From UBA93 sp964477205 (GTDB taxonomy: Archaea > Micrarchaeota > Micrarchaeia > Norongarragalinales > Norongarragalinaceae), in assembly GCA_964477205.1 (NCBI GenBank), contig CAYZDE010000002.1:1-49282 (forward strand): DNA of 49,282 nt. Reading direction: 5' to 3'. Both the position numbers and the translations under genes were made by a program. Shown piece after piece: positions 1-8,252 of this stretch. The notes beneath the pieces are model-generated. The model was not told the DNA's origin. It ran no database searches and was given only the letters and a program-made list of their open reading frames with translations. Positions within the stretch are counted from its first letter, which is position 1. Each line of letters opens with the position of its first letter.

Positions 1-90
1 TCAAAGCAAGCCGTGGTCATGGCTTTACTTCACTTGCGAAAAGAGTGAGCATTCAACTCGCGCATTGCGTTGGTTACTTTGGGAAAGGCT
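1..90. other. Left-edge non-coding stretch
   Basis: I see no convincing gene here. The stretch lies downstream of the large minus-strand surface protein. An out-of-frame plus ORF that begins at 45 runs over that gene and is judged a shadow. The window may cut a neighbouring gene at base 1. Confidence 0.4.
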
Positions 91-2910
91 CTAATAGTGC
101 TTCTTGGATGACTTGTAGATTAGCCAGGCGGCTATCGCAACTAGCACTAGAATTATTATTAAAACCAGTGAAAGGTCTTGTTCAAGTTCCACTTTGGCTT
201 GTTCAGTTGGAATTGCCGACGGGTAACTAATTGAAGGCGTCGGCGGTTCGGTCACCGTAGTGGAAGGCGCCGCGGTTACGGCGTGGGGCGTCGGCGTGGC
301 GGCTTCAAGAGTCGCAATTGGCGAAGGAGTCACGGCGACTGCCGGCGATGGAGTTGGAGTCGGCGAAGGCGTTGAAGTGGTAGTGCTGCTGGAGGCTCCC
401 GCGGATGACTGCGCCAAATAAATAATAACGCTTTCGTCCGGGCCAACGGATACGGATTCGGTTGCTGGCGAGAAGCCCGATAGCGACGCGGCGAACGAGT
501 GCGGGGTGTAATTCACCGGCGAATTCATTTGCGCTAGGTAAACCGGGGTTATGGCTTCGCTCCTAGGGCTGGTGAGTGAGTAAAGTGGTTGGCTCGCTTG
601 GCCGGTCACGCTTACGGCCGCGGATAGTGCTGCGTGGGTTGCCCAGTTCAACACGCTGATGTCGACGAAGTAAGCGATGGTCGCGTTTGACAGTGAGTCC
701 TCGAAGCCTAGGCTCGCAACTTCCACCCCGGTGTTATTCAAGAGGGTGTCGCTGGCCGAGTTGTTAGAGCGCGTTTGGTTCGTTAAGTGCGTGGCGAAAG
801 TGCTGTTCGTTATGTAATTGCCGAGGGAGGCGTTGAATTCAGCGTGGAACGAGTTATTGTCGAAGAGCACTCCAGTAAAATTGTTTCCGGAAGCGTTGTT
901 GAAGTAAACGCCCACCGTGTTGTTGTAGACGCGGTCGTTCCAGATTGTGTTATTCAGGCTCACGCTGTTCTGGGAGTAATTAAACGAGTAGCCGTTGTTG
1001 TTGAACGCCACGGCGTTATTGCGGAAGATATTGGACTTGGCGTCACTCAAGTACACGCCTGCAACCGAGTTGTAAGAGAAGTTATTGGATTGGAAAGTGT
1101 TGCCGGTTGAAACCAAGTCGAGGTAGGTGCCGTACTGGCTGTTCGTAAAGTTGTTGTAAGAAAAGTTGTTTCCAATGGATAATAATGAGTAAAGCGCGTG
1201 AGTGTCCGAGAGGGTAATGTTGTTGTAAGAGAACTCGCTGAGTAGCGAGACAAAAGAGTAAACGCCCGTGGTAGTGTTCGTGATTGCGTTCCTTTGCGCG
1301 GTTAGGTTAAGGTTTAAACTCGAGTAGACGCCGTAAGTGTTATTGTAGAGCGTAGAATTGGTTACCGTGCAGTTTTCAGTGTTGTAATACAATGCTCCGG
1401 CCCAACTATAGTTCACGGTTGCGTTGTTCACGCGGCTGTTATTAGTGAAGTAGAGGGCTATGCCGTCCCCGTTTGAAATCGAGCCGTCTGCAATTGTTAC
1501 GTTATTACAGCCCACGAGGGTTATTGCGCTGGTATTCACGTTGCCTATGAATACTGAAGCGTGGTCAGGGCAGGCGTACTCCGACATTCCGAAGTAGCGC
1601 ACTTGTTTTGCGTTCACCGTGTTATTCCCGTATATTGCATTAGACGATAATTCTGTTTTCGAGCCTATGCTCGTGCCTATGCCGAGTTGTTTAGCGGCCT
1701 TGGTTATCGTGTTATTGTCTAGAACATTATAGTAGCCGGAGTAAATGTAGACGCCGGCGGTTTCAACGCTGGCGGTGGACGCGGGAAGAATTATTGAATT
1801 GTTCGAGAGGGTCGAGTAATTAGAATTGTAAACGGCTATGCCGTTGTTCGTGTTGTACCTGATAATGTTTGCAAACAACGTGTTGCCTACGCCGTAATAA
1901 TCGTAAATCCCATACTGCGAATTATTTTCAATGGTATTGTAATTGAAGTAGCAGTAACTAGCGTTGTTCAAGTACGCCCCGTCGTACGTAGCAAAACTGA
2001 AAGTGTTGTTTTGTACGGTGGCGTTCTCGGAGTCGTACACGGCTATGCAGGTCAGTGTGCTCGCATTAGCAGTGTTGTTCGTTACCGTGTTATTGTGCGC
2101 GTTATCAAGTTTTATTCCCTGCGTCCCGCCTTGGAAAGTGTTGTTCTCAATCGTATTAAAGTTGCTTAAGTAAGCGTCAACGCCTATCCCGCTCAAGCTT
2201 GAAAAAGAATTGTTTACCACGCGGTTGTAGTGCGAGCCGTAAGAGAGGTAGATTGCCGTGAAGCCGGCGTTCGCATTGATTTGGTTTCCTTCGATGGTGC
2301 TGTTCGTGCCGTTTTGCAGGCGAACCGCGGTGGCGTCGATGCTGTTGAAATAATTGTAGGAAATATTGGTGAATGCTATTTGTGAGTCGTCCGAGCCGGG
2401 GTAAATTCCGGCGAACATGTACGAGAAATTGTTGTAAGTGAAATTCGAGTAGTTAGAGAAGAGCGCGATGCCGAAGTTGTTTATCGTGTTGCCGTTGTTG
2501 GAAAAGCCTATGCGGCTAACTAGGCTATGGGTTATAACGAGGCCCCCGTAGGACTCAAACTTAAGGCGGTAAACGCTGTTATTCGCGGTCAAATTGGACG
2601 CGTCATTAGTCGTAGCCATGCTGTCATCCGTGTCGTTGAGCTTGAGTGAGCCGCCGGCATTAACGGTTAAGCCTATGCTGCCGTTGTAAGTAGTGTTCGC
2701 TATGATGGTAACATTAGTTAAGTTCAATACGCCGCTGACCGTGAGGTTCCCGGACAAGTAAATGGTTTCACTCGAGTTAGCGCAATTATCGGCCACGCCG
2801 ATTACCCAGTTCCCGCCGGCGTAACCCGTGCACGCTGCATGTGAGAGGGTTGCAGCTACAACTAAGAAAACGAGACCGCGTAAGAATCCGCTTGTTTTCG
2901 TTAGTATCAA
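91..2910 (-). CDS. Secreted parallel beta-helix (NosD/PbH1-type) surface protein with C-terminal membrane anchor
   Basis: This 939-residue protein is probably exported and held on the outer face of the membrane. A hydrophobic signal peptide (about residues 8-26, ending SHA-AC) is followed by about 800 residues of short repeats rich in Asn, Thr, Ser and Tyr. The repeats have the N-N-T/S-F/I spacing of right-handed beta-helix repeats (phrases such as IENNTF and VTNNTA). A Ser/Thr/Pro linker (about 845-900) and one membrane helix (about 913-932) with a KSSKKHY tail end the chain. Many N-x-S/T sites suggest heavy N-glycosylation. The only usable start is TTG at 2910, with GAGGA just upstream but unusually close. 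The fold is typical of carbohydrate-binding or S-layer-like surface proteins; the actual ligand is unknown. Confidence 0.85.
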   Translation of the reverse strand: MILTKTSGFLRGLVFLVVAATLSHAACTGYAGGNWVIGVADNCANSSETIYLSGNLTVSGVLNLTNVTIIANTTYNGSIGLTVNAGGSLKLNDTDDSMATTNDASNLTANNSVYRLKFESYGGLVITHSLVSRIGFSNNGNTINNFGIALFSNYSNFTYNNFSYMFAGIYPGSDDSQIAFTNISYNYFNSIDATAVRLQNGTNSTIEGNQINANAGFTAIYLSYGSHYNRVVNNSFSSLSGIGVDAYLSNFNTIENNTFQGGTQGIKLDNAHNNTVTNNTANASTLTCIAVYDSENATVQNNTFSFATYDGAYLNNASYCYFNYNTIENNSQYGIYDYYGVGNTLFANIIRYNTNNGIAVYNSNYSTLSNNSIILPASTASVETAGVYIYSGYYNVLDNNTITKAAKQLGIGTSIGSKTELSSNAIYGNNTVNAKQVRYFGMSEYACPDHASVFIGNVNTSAITLVGCNNVTIADGSISNGDGIALYFTNNSRVNNATVNYSWAGALYYNTENCTVTNSTLYNNTYGVYSSLNLNLTAQRNAITNTTTGVYSFVSLLSEFSYNNITLSDTHALYSLLSIGNNFSYNNFTNSQYGTYLDLVSTGNTFQSNNFSYNSVAGVYLSDAKSNIFRNNAVAFNNNGYSFNYSQNSVSLNNTIWNDRVYNNTVGVYFNNASGNNFTGVLFDNNSFHAEFNASLGNYITNSTFATHLTNQTRSNNSASDTLLNNTGVEVASLGFEDSLSNATIAYFVDISVLNWATHAALSAAVSVTGQASQPLYSLTSPRSEAITPVYLAQMNSPVNYTPHSFAASLSGFSPATESVSVGPDESVIIYLAQSSAGASSSTTTSTPSPTPTPSPAVAVTPSPIATLEAATPTPHAVTAAPSTTVTEPPTPSISYPSAIPTEQAKVELEQDLSLVLIIILVLVAIAAWLIYKSSKKHY

Positions 2911-2967
2911 ATCCTCTAGTTAACACTAACAATTCAAGGTTTAAAATCGTATGCAAGTCAGGTATAA

Positions 2968-3552
2968 CTAGCGAAGCAAGAGTTCGCGTATTGCGTCGCG
3001 GGCAATCCACTTTGCGGGCTTCGAACCTTGCTTTAGAACGCGCCGCGCGCAAGCAAGCGCCTTCACTCGCAACCGCGCGTTCCGCTTACCGATTTGCCTT
3101 AACGCCCAGTTCACGGCTTTCCTAACGAAGTTCCGCTCGTCGTTCGCTTCGCGCTCGATAACCGGGAAGAACGCTTCGAACTTCTTATCCGGCGCGGCCT
3201 TGTCGTGCACGGCGAGTGAAGCCATTAAGGCGTAGCCCGCGCGCTTCTCGAACTCTCTTTTTCGGGTAGTCCACTCGATTGCCTTCTCGAAGGCAAAAGG
3301 CGTTTTGTCGAATAAGTTCATGCAGGTTTGGTCGCAAACGTCCCACGAGTCAAAGCCCTTAATCCAAGAGTCCATTTGCTTTTTTGTGACTTTCCCGGGC
3401 TCGTCGACTAGCGAGGCGAGGATGCGCGCCTCGTGAACCTTCGAGGCCCATAACTTCCCGGCAAGGGCGTGATTCTTGCCGATTTTCTTGGCGAGAGCGC
3501 GAACTTTAGGCATGGTTACGCCGAGGGTTCCCTTGGGGTTGATTCCGAAGCG
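2968..3552 (-). CDS. DNA alkylation repair protein, AlkD-like (partial, N-terminus in assembly gap)
   Basis: About 195 C-terminal residues remain and read cleanly up to the run of Ns. They form a HEAT-like all-helical repeat solenoid of the AlkD/COG4912 family, which removes alkylated purines from DNA. Supporting stretches are the helix near FDSWDVCDQTCMNLFDKT and the segment with WTTRKREFEKRAGYALMASL, followed by RNFVRKAVNWALRQIGKR, all characteristic of the family. Full-length relatives are about 220-240 residues, so only the first 30-50 are lost in the gap. The true start and the distance to top6A cannot be known from this assembly. An ORF read across the Ns into 3789 is an artefact, because that part lies inside top6A. 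Confidence 0.75.
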   Translation of the reverse strand, partial: RFGINPKGTLGVTMPKVRALAKKIGKNHALAGKLWASKVHEARILASLVDEPGKVTKKQMDSWIKGFDSWDVCDQTCMNLFDKTPFAFEKAIEWTTRKREFEKRAGYALMASLAVHDKAAPDKKFEAFFPVIEREANDERNFVRKAVNWALRQIGKRNARLRVKALACARRVLKQGSKPAKWIARDAIRELLLR

Positions 3553-3652
3553 NNNNNNNNNNNNNNNNNNNNNNNNNNNNNNNNNNNNNNNNNNNNNNNN
3601 NNNNNNNNNNNNNNNNNNNNNNNNNNNNNNNNNNNNNNNNNNNNNNNNNNNN
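3553..3652. other. Assembly gap (100 Ns)
   Basis: Exactly one hundred N characters lie between the AlkD-like gene and the stop codon of top6A. The round length suggests a scaffold join of unknown true size, not a measured gap. Order and orientation across it depend on the scaffolding. Confidence 0.98.
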
Positions 3653-3653
3653 A

Positions 3654-4778
3654 TCACGGCAGGAAGTTTCCGGCTTGAATCTTCTCGGGTAAGTACGACT
3701 TGCTGATGTACTGGAGGCTCTTGCTCGAGAGCGCTTGGATTTCCGCCTTGAGTTTCTTCTCGAGGAATAAGTCGATTTCCCCTTGCCATTGCTTGCTCTT
3801 GAACCAGTCGTACGCCTTTAATTCTTTAGCGCGCTTTATGTCGACTTCCTTTGCCTTAATCGTCACTGATTTCAAGTCGTATTCCTCGATGTCCGTGGTG
3901 CTCATTCCGAGGAACTTCATTGCGGGGCACCCGAGCCTGTTCGAATCGTGGGCCAGGGCCATCGAGCCGTACTTCATGGTCGAGTAAATGTACCACCCGT
4001 ATGGGTCCGAGTCCGTTAGGCAGTACACCGGGAGCTTGAGTTCCGAGCTCAATCGTTGTAGTAAGCGGCGCGCGCCTCGGGCGGCTTGCCCCCCGGTGGT
4101 CATTAGCATGCATTTGTTCTTCTTCCAGTACTCGTCTTCGTTTAAGCGGTCGAAGATTGCGTTCTTCTCGGCGACGAGTACGTACTCGGCGCCTACGTCT
4201 TTGAATTCGGTTTGCTCGACGATTGAGGGGACCGCCCAGCCGCCTGAGCCCATGTGCGCCAAGTCGATTTTATCGGTTTTGTTGCGCATGTGGTCGAGTA
4301 CTACCATTTCGCCGGCGATTCTGCCCTTGGGTTCCGCGCGCAAGTGCAGCCGCTCGCGGAAAGTGCCGAGCGCTACTTCAAAGTCGACGATTGCCGAGTC
4401 GCTCTCGCGCTGCTCGTCGATGGTATCTTCCTTGGACCCGGAAATCGTGTGCTTCTTGGCGTAGTATAAGTCACGAAGGGTCGCCGTCAAGTTGTTCGCG
4501 AGCAAGTCTTTCTTAACGTACGACGCGACGAGGAGGGTTTGCATGAAGCGGCGGGCGTGGGCCACGTTGAATAAGTAACGCGAGGATATCTTGTCGCCTA
4601 GCGTGATTTGCTTGCTTTTCTCGTCGAAGAACACGTTCGCGGACCCGCGAATCGGGATGTTCATGTGGGGGTTTTCTCCCGCTTCGATTTCCTTGATTAG
4701 TTGCTCGCCGAGTTTCTCGATGCGGTCGCTGATTTCCTTGATGCGCTTTAGTTTTTCTTCTTTCTTCTTTGGAGTCAC
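3654..4778 (-). CDS. top6A: DNA topoisomerase VI subunit A
   Basis: This is the 374-residue DNA-cleaving subunit of archaeal topoisomerase VI, the type IIB enzyme related to Spo11. The CAP/winged-helix part carries the catalytic tyrosine region TLRDLYYAKKH (Tyr105/Tyr106). The Toprim domain follows, with the metal-binding acidic pair in LTDSDPYGWYIY. A conserved stretch with MLMTTGGQAARGARRLLQRL lies before it. The length is normal and the gene is complete: its TGA stop sits two bases from the assembly gap. It lies 6 bases downstream of top6B in the same operon, so the A2B2 enzyme is produced from one transcript. No gyrase genes are seen in the window. Confidence 0.97.
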   Translation of the reverse strand: MTPKKKEEKLKRIKEISDRIEKLGEQLIKEIEAGENPHMNIPIRGSANVFFDEKSKQITLGDKISSRYLFNVAHARRFMQTLLVASYVKKDLLANNLTATLRDLYYAKKHTISGSKEDTIDEQRESDSAIVDFEVALGTFRERLHLRAEPKGRIAGEMVVLDHMRNKTDKIDLAHMGSGGWAVPSIVEQTEFKDVGAEYVLVAEKNAIFDRLNEDEYWKKNKCMLMTTGGQAARGARRLLQRLSSELKLPVYCLTDSDPYGWYIYSTMKYGSMALAHDSNRLGCPAMKFLGMSTTDIEEYDLKSVTIKAKEVDIKRAKELKAYDWFKSKQWQGEIDLFLEKKLKAEIQALSSKSLQYISKSYLPEKIQAGNFLP

Positions 4779-4784
4779 TTAAAA

Positions 4785-6671
4785 TCAACCCTCTTCCTGA
4801 ATTTGCTTTTCGGTTTCCTTCTCGAGTTGCTCTATTTCGTTTTCAGCGCCTTCATCAATGCTCTCGTTGCCCAAGTTGGTTTTCGACTCGGCGATTTTGC
4901 GCATGGCTTGTTCGAGCTCGGTTTTGGGCTTGCCCGTCACGTCGTGCAAGGCCGCGGCGACTTCGGTTATGTACTTGAAGAATATTTTGCGTCGGCGCTC
5001 TTGGTCTTCGACCCTGCGCAGCCCGGATAGGTAAGAGCCGACGGCGCGCGCGGCGTCCATCATTGCCATTCGTATTTCCGCGACGATTTCCTCTTCCGAG
5101 GCAATGGCGAGCTTGCCGGCGCCGGTGTAAGGCACGTAAACGCTAACGAAGTTCACGAGTACGGTTACGGGCTGTTGTGATTGGAAGTCTTTGAGGCCGT
5201 AGCGGCGCCAGTCCACGGTTTTGACTGCTTCGTTGATTGCGCAGGCGCCGGAGTCGAATAGTAAGGGCACGCGGTTAGCGTAGCGCATGTACTCTCCGTC
5301 ACCCGAACCGGATTCGCCGCATTTCCCTCCGTACGCTACCGCGCACTCGACGAGGAACGGGATTCCACCGCGGAATACTTTCGGCTTGCGTTGGACTACT
5401 TTGAGGAACTCAGGCTTCAATAAGTTCTTTAGTGACTTCTCGAGTTGGTCCGCGCCTATTGGCTGCAGGGCGGTTAAGTCGGGGTTGTTGAATTTTACGT
5501 GTTGGAACGCGTTGATGATGCGTTCGGCTTGGTCCCAAGTGAGGGTGCGCGGGTGCTTGTTCAAGTCGATTATCCACGGGCTCTTTGCATCATTCGGCTC
5601 CGAGCGGCCTATGTATTTTTGCACTTCTTTTGTTTTGGCGGAGCTGATGCGTGAGAAGTCGGCGGATAAGAACGAGCCGATTTTTCGGGCTTGCGTTATT
5701 GCGGCTATGTCCATTAAGTCGCTCGTGGTCAACCCGAGGGGATGCGGCTTAACGGCTTTTGCCCTGGACGGGACTTGGTTGCTTGCCCGCGGGAACACGA
5801 CGATGTTTTTGTCGGGTTCGATGAGCGTGATTTGCGCGTGCGGGTTCGAGAGCGCGGTGCGGCGTAAGTACTCGTATACTCCGTGTTCGCCTCGGTCGTA
5901 CGAGACTTCCGCGAATTCGGCTTCGATTCGGAGGCCGCGGAAATTTCCGCGCTTTTCTTCTAGTTTGTCTACTACGGATTGGTTCTTCTTTACGTCGATG
6001 CTCACGAAGCCCTCGTGATACTTGTCCTTGCCTAGGCCGGTTTTGAACTTTGTGGGCTTGCCCGTGGTGATTTGAGCGAATAGCGTTGCGTAAGCAGCGC
6101 CGATTCCTTGCTGGCCTCGCTTTTGCTTTCGTTGGTTGAATTTCGTGCCGGCGAGGAGTTTTCCCAGTGCGTGGCCTATCTTAGACTTGGGGACGCCGGT
6201 GCCATTGTCTTCAACAATTACTTTCAAGTGGCCGGTAGCCCAACGCACGGTTATCTCAGAGTCCTCGGCGGGCGGCTTTCTAAATACGACTTGCTTGACG
6301 CTTTGCTTGCCGCGGCGGCCGTACTTAACAACGTAGTCGGGACCGCGATCTTTCTTCACGCTGTTCACGTACACTTCGAAGAGTGCCGCCTTGCCCATGG
6401 AGTTCGCTAAGTCAAAGTTGGTTTCCGAGCCGTTCGCGACTGCGAGCGTCGTTTTGCGTGGCCGCGCGGTGAGTGAGTGGACTTCCACTAAAAGGTCGGG
6501 GAGTATCTTCGCGTCCTCGCACGCATCCAGCGAGTTTGTAACGTATTCGTGCACGATGGTCGTGAGGCTGCGCGTTTCTCCCGCATACCCCAACATTTGC
6601 CTGTTCTTCTTGAAGAATTCGGCTATGGAATACTCCTTAAATGATTGTTCTAGCTCTGTTTTATCAGCCAT
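4785..6671 (-). CDS. top6B: DNA topoisomerase VI subunit B
   Basis: This ATPase subunit of topoisomerase VI couples ATP binding to strand passage. The GHKL (Bergerat) fold shows an N box in HEYVTNSLDACEDA, a G1 box in VEDNGTGVP and a G2 box in KRGQQGIGAAYA. The helix-two-turns-helix and transducer domains follow, and a charged coiled-coil tail rich in Glu and Lys ends the protein. I prefer the ATG at 6671 (MADKTELEQ), which matches relatives. A GTG at 6680 would add three residues and lies nearer to the AAGGTGA element. The gene begins 12 bases after the KH-protein stop and is followed closely by top6A. Confidence 0.96.
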   Translation of the reverse strand: MADKTELEQSFKEYSIAEFFKKNRQMLGYAGETRSLTTIVHEYVTNSLDACEDAKILPDLLVEVHSLTARPRKTTLAVANGSETNFDLANSMGKAALFEVYVNSVKKDRGPDYVVKYGRRGKQSVKQVVFRKPPAEDSEITVRWATGHLKVIVEDNGTGVPKSKIGHALGKLLAGTKFNQRKQKRGQQGIGAAYATLFAQITTGKPTKFKTGLGKDKYHEGFVSIDVKKNQSVVDKLEEKRGNFRGLRIEAEFAEVSYDRGEHGVYEYLRRTALSNPHAQITLIEPDKNIVVFPRASNQVPSRAKAVKPHPLGLTTSDLMDIAAITQARKIGSFLSADFSRISSAKTKEVQKYIGRSEPNDAKSPWIIDLNKHPRTLTWDQAERIINAFQHVKFNNPDLTALQPIGADQLEKSLKNLLKPEFLKVVQRKPKVFRGGIPFLVECAVAYGGKCGESGSGDGEYMRYANRVPLLFDSGACAINEAVKTVDWRRYGLKDFQSQQPVTVLVNFVSVYVPYTGAGKLAIASEEEIVAEIRMAMMDAARAVGSYLSGLRRVEDQERRRKIFFKYITEVAAALHDVTGKPKTELEQAMRKIAESKTNLGNESIDEGAENEIEQLEKETEKQIQEEG

Positions 6672-6683
6672 TGAAATCACGAT

Positions 6684-7175
6684 TCACCTTCTCTGTTTAA
6701 TGCGCTCTAGGAACGCGTACGCGGTCGAGTGCTCCGACCCCTCGAGTATCTTGTACACTGCGAGTTTCGCGTCTTGCAAATCCTCGTATCCCCCGAGTAT
6801 TGCGACGTCGTCTCCGAAAATGCTCACTTCGGCCCCGCTTAATTCCTGCAGGTTTCTTTTCACCCTGCCTTCCGAACCGATTACGCGGGCTTTGTAACGC
6901 TTCACTTTTTTATGCTTGCCTGAATAAAAACGTTTCAAGTTGATGACTTCGAAGAAGCAATCTTCCTTGAGCAGCTTCAGCGCGCTCTTAGGGGTGAAGC
7001 CGTAGCCGATTGCGCGGCACACTTGTTCGGCTTCCCAAACCGCGCTGGAGTCCCCGTTCACGTCGACCGATCCGTCGGGCTTAATCGACAGTTCCACGCC
7101 GGTGCTTTCTTCAATGGCTTCGCGCGCCCGCTTTAATGCATTAACTCTCTTCGGGGATACAACTAAACAAGCCAT
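6684..7175 (-). CDS. KH-domain RNA-binding protein, archaeal Dim2/Pno1 family
   Basis: The 163-residue protein has two KH domains. The second carries the GxxG-type loop in ARVIGSEGRVKRNLQELSG, and the first covers about residues 1-75. Archaeal Dim2/Pno1 proteins bind the 3' region of 16S rRNA with aIF2-alpha and act in small-subunit maturation; that is family knowledge. Length and domain order fit. It is first in the operon with top6B and top6A. An AGAGGAGG-type ribosome site lies about 20 bases upstream, and an A/T box near 7229-7245 is shared with the divergent small membrane protein gene. Confidence 0.85.
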   Translation of the reverse strand: MACLVVSPKRVNALKRAREAIEESTGVELSIKPDGSVDVNGDSSAVWEAEQVCRAIGYGFTPKSALKLLKEDCFFEVINLKRFYSGKHKKVKRYKARVIGSEGRVKRNLQELSGAEVSIFGDDVAILGGYEDLQDAKLAVYKILEGSEHSTAYAFLERIKQRR

Positions 7176-7225
7176 TAAATAAACACCATTTCAAGACGCG
7201 AGCCTCCTCTATTAATTAAATGACT

Positions 7226-7246
7226 CGCAAGTTATAAATACTTTTG
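7226..7246. promoter_or_regulatory. Shared A/T box between divergent transcripts
   Basis: The sequence AAGTTATAAATACTTTT is nearly symmetric and lies between the KH-top6 operon (minus) and the small membrane protein (plus). It is about 27 bases from the plus-strand ATG, which suggests a leaderless mRNA, and about 60 from the minus-strand ATG, which has a ribosome site. The assignment comes from spacing and base composition only. Confidence 0.5.
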
Positions 7247-7264
7247 CGCCCTAGAATCGCTTTA

Positions 7265-7393
7265 ATGGCTGAATCGCGCGGTTTAAAGCAAGATTTAAAG
7301 GAGTTGAAGGGCTTGGCTTATGCAGTGCTCTTCATTGCCCTGCTAATCTTATTCTTATTGCTTGGCTTCGCGTTGAAGTCGCTTGGTTTTTGA
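7265..7393 (+). CDS. Small single-span membrane protein (42 aa)
   Basis: An ATG ORF of 42 codons encodes a charged N-terminus (MAESRGLKQDLKELKG) and then one long hydrophobic helix of about 20 residues rich in Leu, Ile and Phe, ending KSLGF. It resembles the many tiny membrane proteins of archaea, and I assign no function. The A/T box 27 bases upstream fits a leaderless transcript. Its stop overlaps or abuts the start of the next gene, so the two are probably translated together. Confidence 0.6.
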   Translation: MAESRGLKQDLKELKGLAYAVLFIALLILFLLLGFALKSLGF

Positions 7394-7808
7394 ATTGAGT
7401 GAGCTCTCCGAACTCTTGGAAAAGCACTTGCAGCCGCTTGGGCACGAGGAATACGGCGAGTGGCTGGAAAAGCACTTGAAATTGAAAGGGAACGCCGTAC
7501 TCATTTACTACCCGAAAGCGTTTCCAATTGAACGCTTCCACAAGCCGAAAGGAAGCGAACTCGATTTGCAAGCTTTAACGCGAATTGCCTTATTGCACGC
7601 GGAAAGTGAAGCCGGCGCACCGTTCAACCGAATCACTAACGTGCTCTTACCAAAAGGCACCATCGTCAAAGGCGAGTTAGCCCGAGAGACGCGCAAGCTA
7701 GTTCGGTTGTTCCACTGCGAAGCATTTGAAAAGGGCGGCGCAGCTGGGATTCCCGCTTACGAAGAGCACGAGCGCTTGGTAAAGGAAGCGCGGTTGCAAA
7801 AGCACTAG
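7383..7808 (+). CDS. Conserved-looking hypothetical protein (141 aa)
   Basis: This is a soluble, mixed alpha/beta protein of about 137-141 residues that I do not recognise. It has a Leu/Glu-rich N-terminal helix, a beta segment around GNAVLIYYPKAFPIERF and a charged C-terminal helix. No membrane segment, cysteine cluster or nucleotide motif is visible. Starts are TTG at 7383, overlapping the preceding gene by 11 bases, or TTG at 7395, which sits directly after the preceding stop. Its 3' end overlaps the convergent aIF5A gene by four bases. Base use is like that of its neighbours. Confidence 0.6.
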   Translation: MVFELSELSELLEKHLQPLGHEEYGEWLEKHLKLKGNAVLIYYPKAFPIERFHKPKGSELDLQALTRIALLHAESEAGAPFNRITNVLLPKGTIVKGELARETRKLVRLFHCEAFEKGGAAGIPAYEEHERLVKEARLQKH

Positions 7809-8197
7809 TCAACGCGGAGCAAGAGCTTCTCGCCCATGGTCTCCATGTACTGAATTTCCTTGCCGACTTCAACGTCTTTCATCATCTCGGCGGGCACTTG
7901 AACGTCGAAAGTCTCGTACGACTCAACGTCCATTAAAGTCGCGGTGTTCCCGCTCACGTTCACTATTTGCCCGCGCTTGCGCTCGATAATCGGGATTTCA
8001 CAGTCCGCGTCGGATGACTTGGCTAGTGAATGCTTTGAACTATCGAATAGGGATACGGCGACGACGCTCACTTTTGCGGATCCGTGCTTGCCCGGCTTAC
8101 TCTTGTCAACGCTCACGATTCGGCACGGGTGGTCGTCGATTAAAACGTACTTGCCTTTCTTGAGTTCGCCCATTTTAGAGAAAATCTTGTCTACCAA
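7805..8197 (-). CDS. eif5A: Translation factor aIF5A
   Basis: The 130-residue aIF5A binds the ribosomal E site and relieves stalling, for example at proline runs. The N-terminal SH3-like domain has the hypusination loop SKPGKHGSAK, with Lys37 as the residue expected to be modified by deoxyhypusine synthase. The C-terminal OB-fold domain runs from about residue 68. Length and motif are normal for archaeal aIF5A. It is transcribed divergently from the TatD operon across a 55-base spacer. Confidence 0.96.
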   Translation of the reverse strand: MVDKIFSKMGELKKGKYVLIDDHPCRIVSVDKSKPGKHGSAKVSVVAVSLFDSSKHSLAKSSDADCEIPIIERKRGQIVNVSGNTATLMDVESYETFDVQVPAEMMKDVEVGKEIQYMETMGEKLLLRVD

Positions 8198-8252
8198 ATT
8201 ATGCCACCTTTTGAAAACTAATTTTAAGAGAGCAGGCTAGTATATAATAAAA
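8198..8252. promoter_or_regulatory. Divergent promoter region aIF5A/TatD
   Basis: A 55-base spacer lies between divergent genes. It is AT-rich and includes TAGTATATAATAAAA just upstream of the TatD ATG and TTTTGAAAACTAATTTTAAG on the aIF5A side. The TatD mRNA would have almost no leader. This is inferred from composition. Confidence 0.45.

Noticed and set aside
787..1110. Plus-strand ORF of 107 codons inside the beta-helix gene
   Set aside because: Val/Glu-rich shadow of the Asn/Thr repeats on the other strand, with no ribosome site or domain.
3653..3789. N-terminal part of the AlkD ORF read across the Ns
   Set aside because: The bases beyond the gap lie inside top6A on the same strand in another frame; the joined ORF is an artefact of translating Ns.
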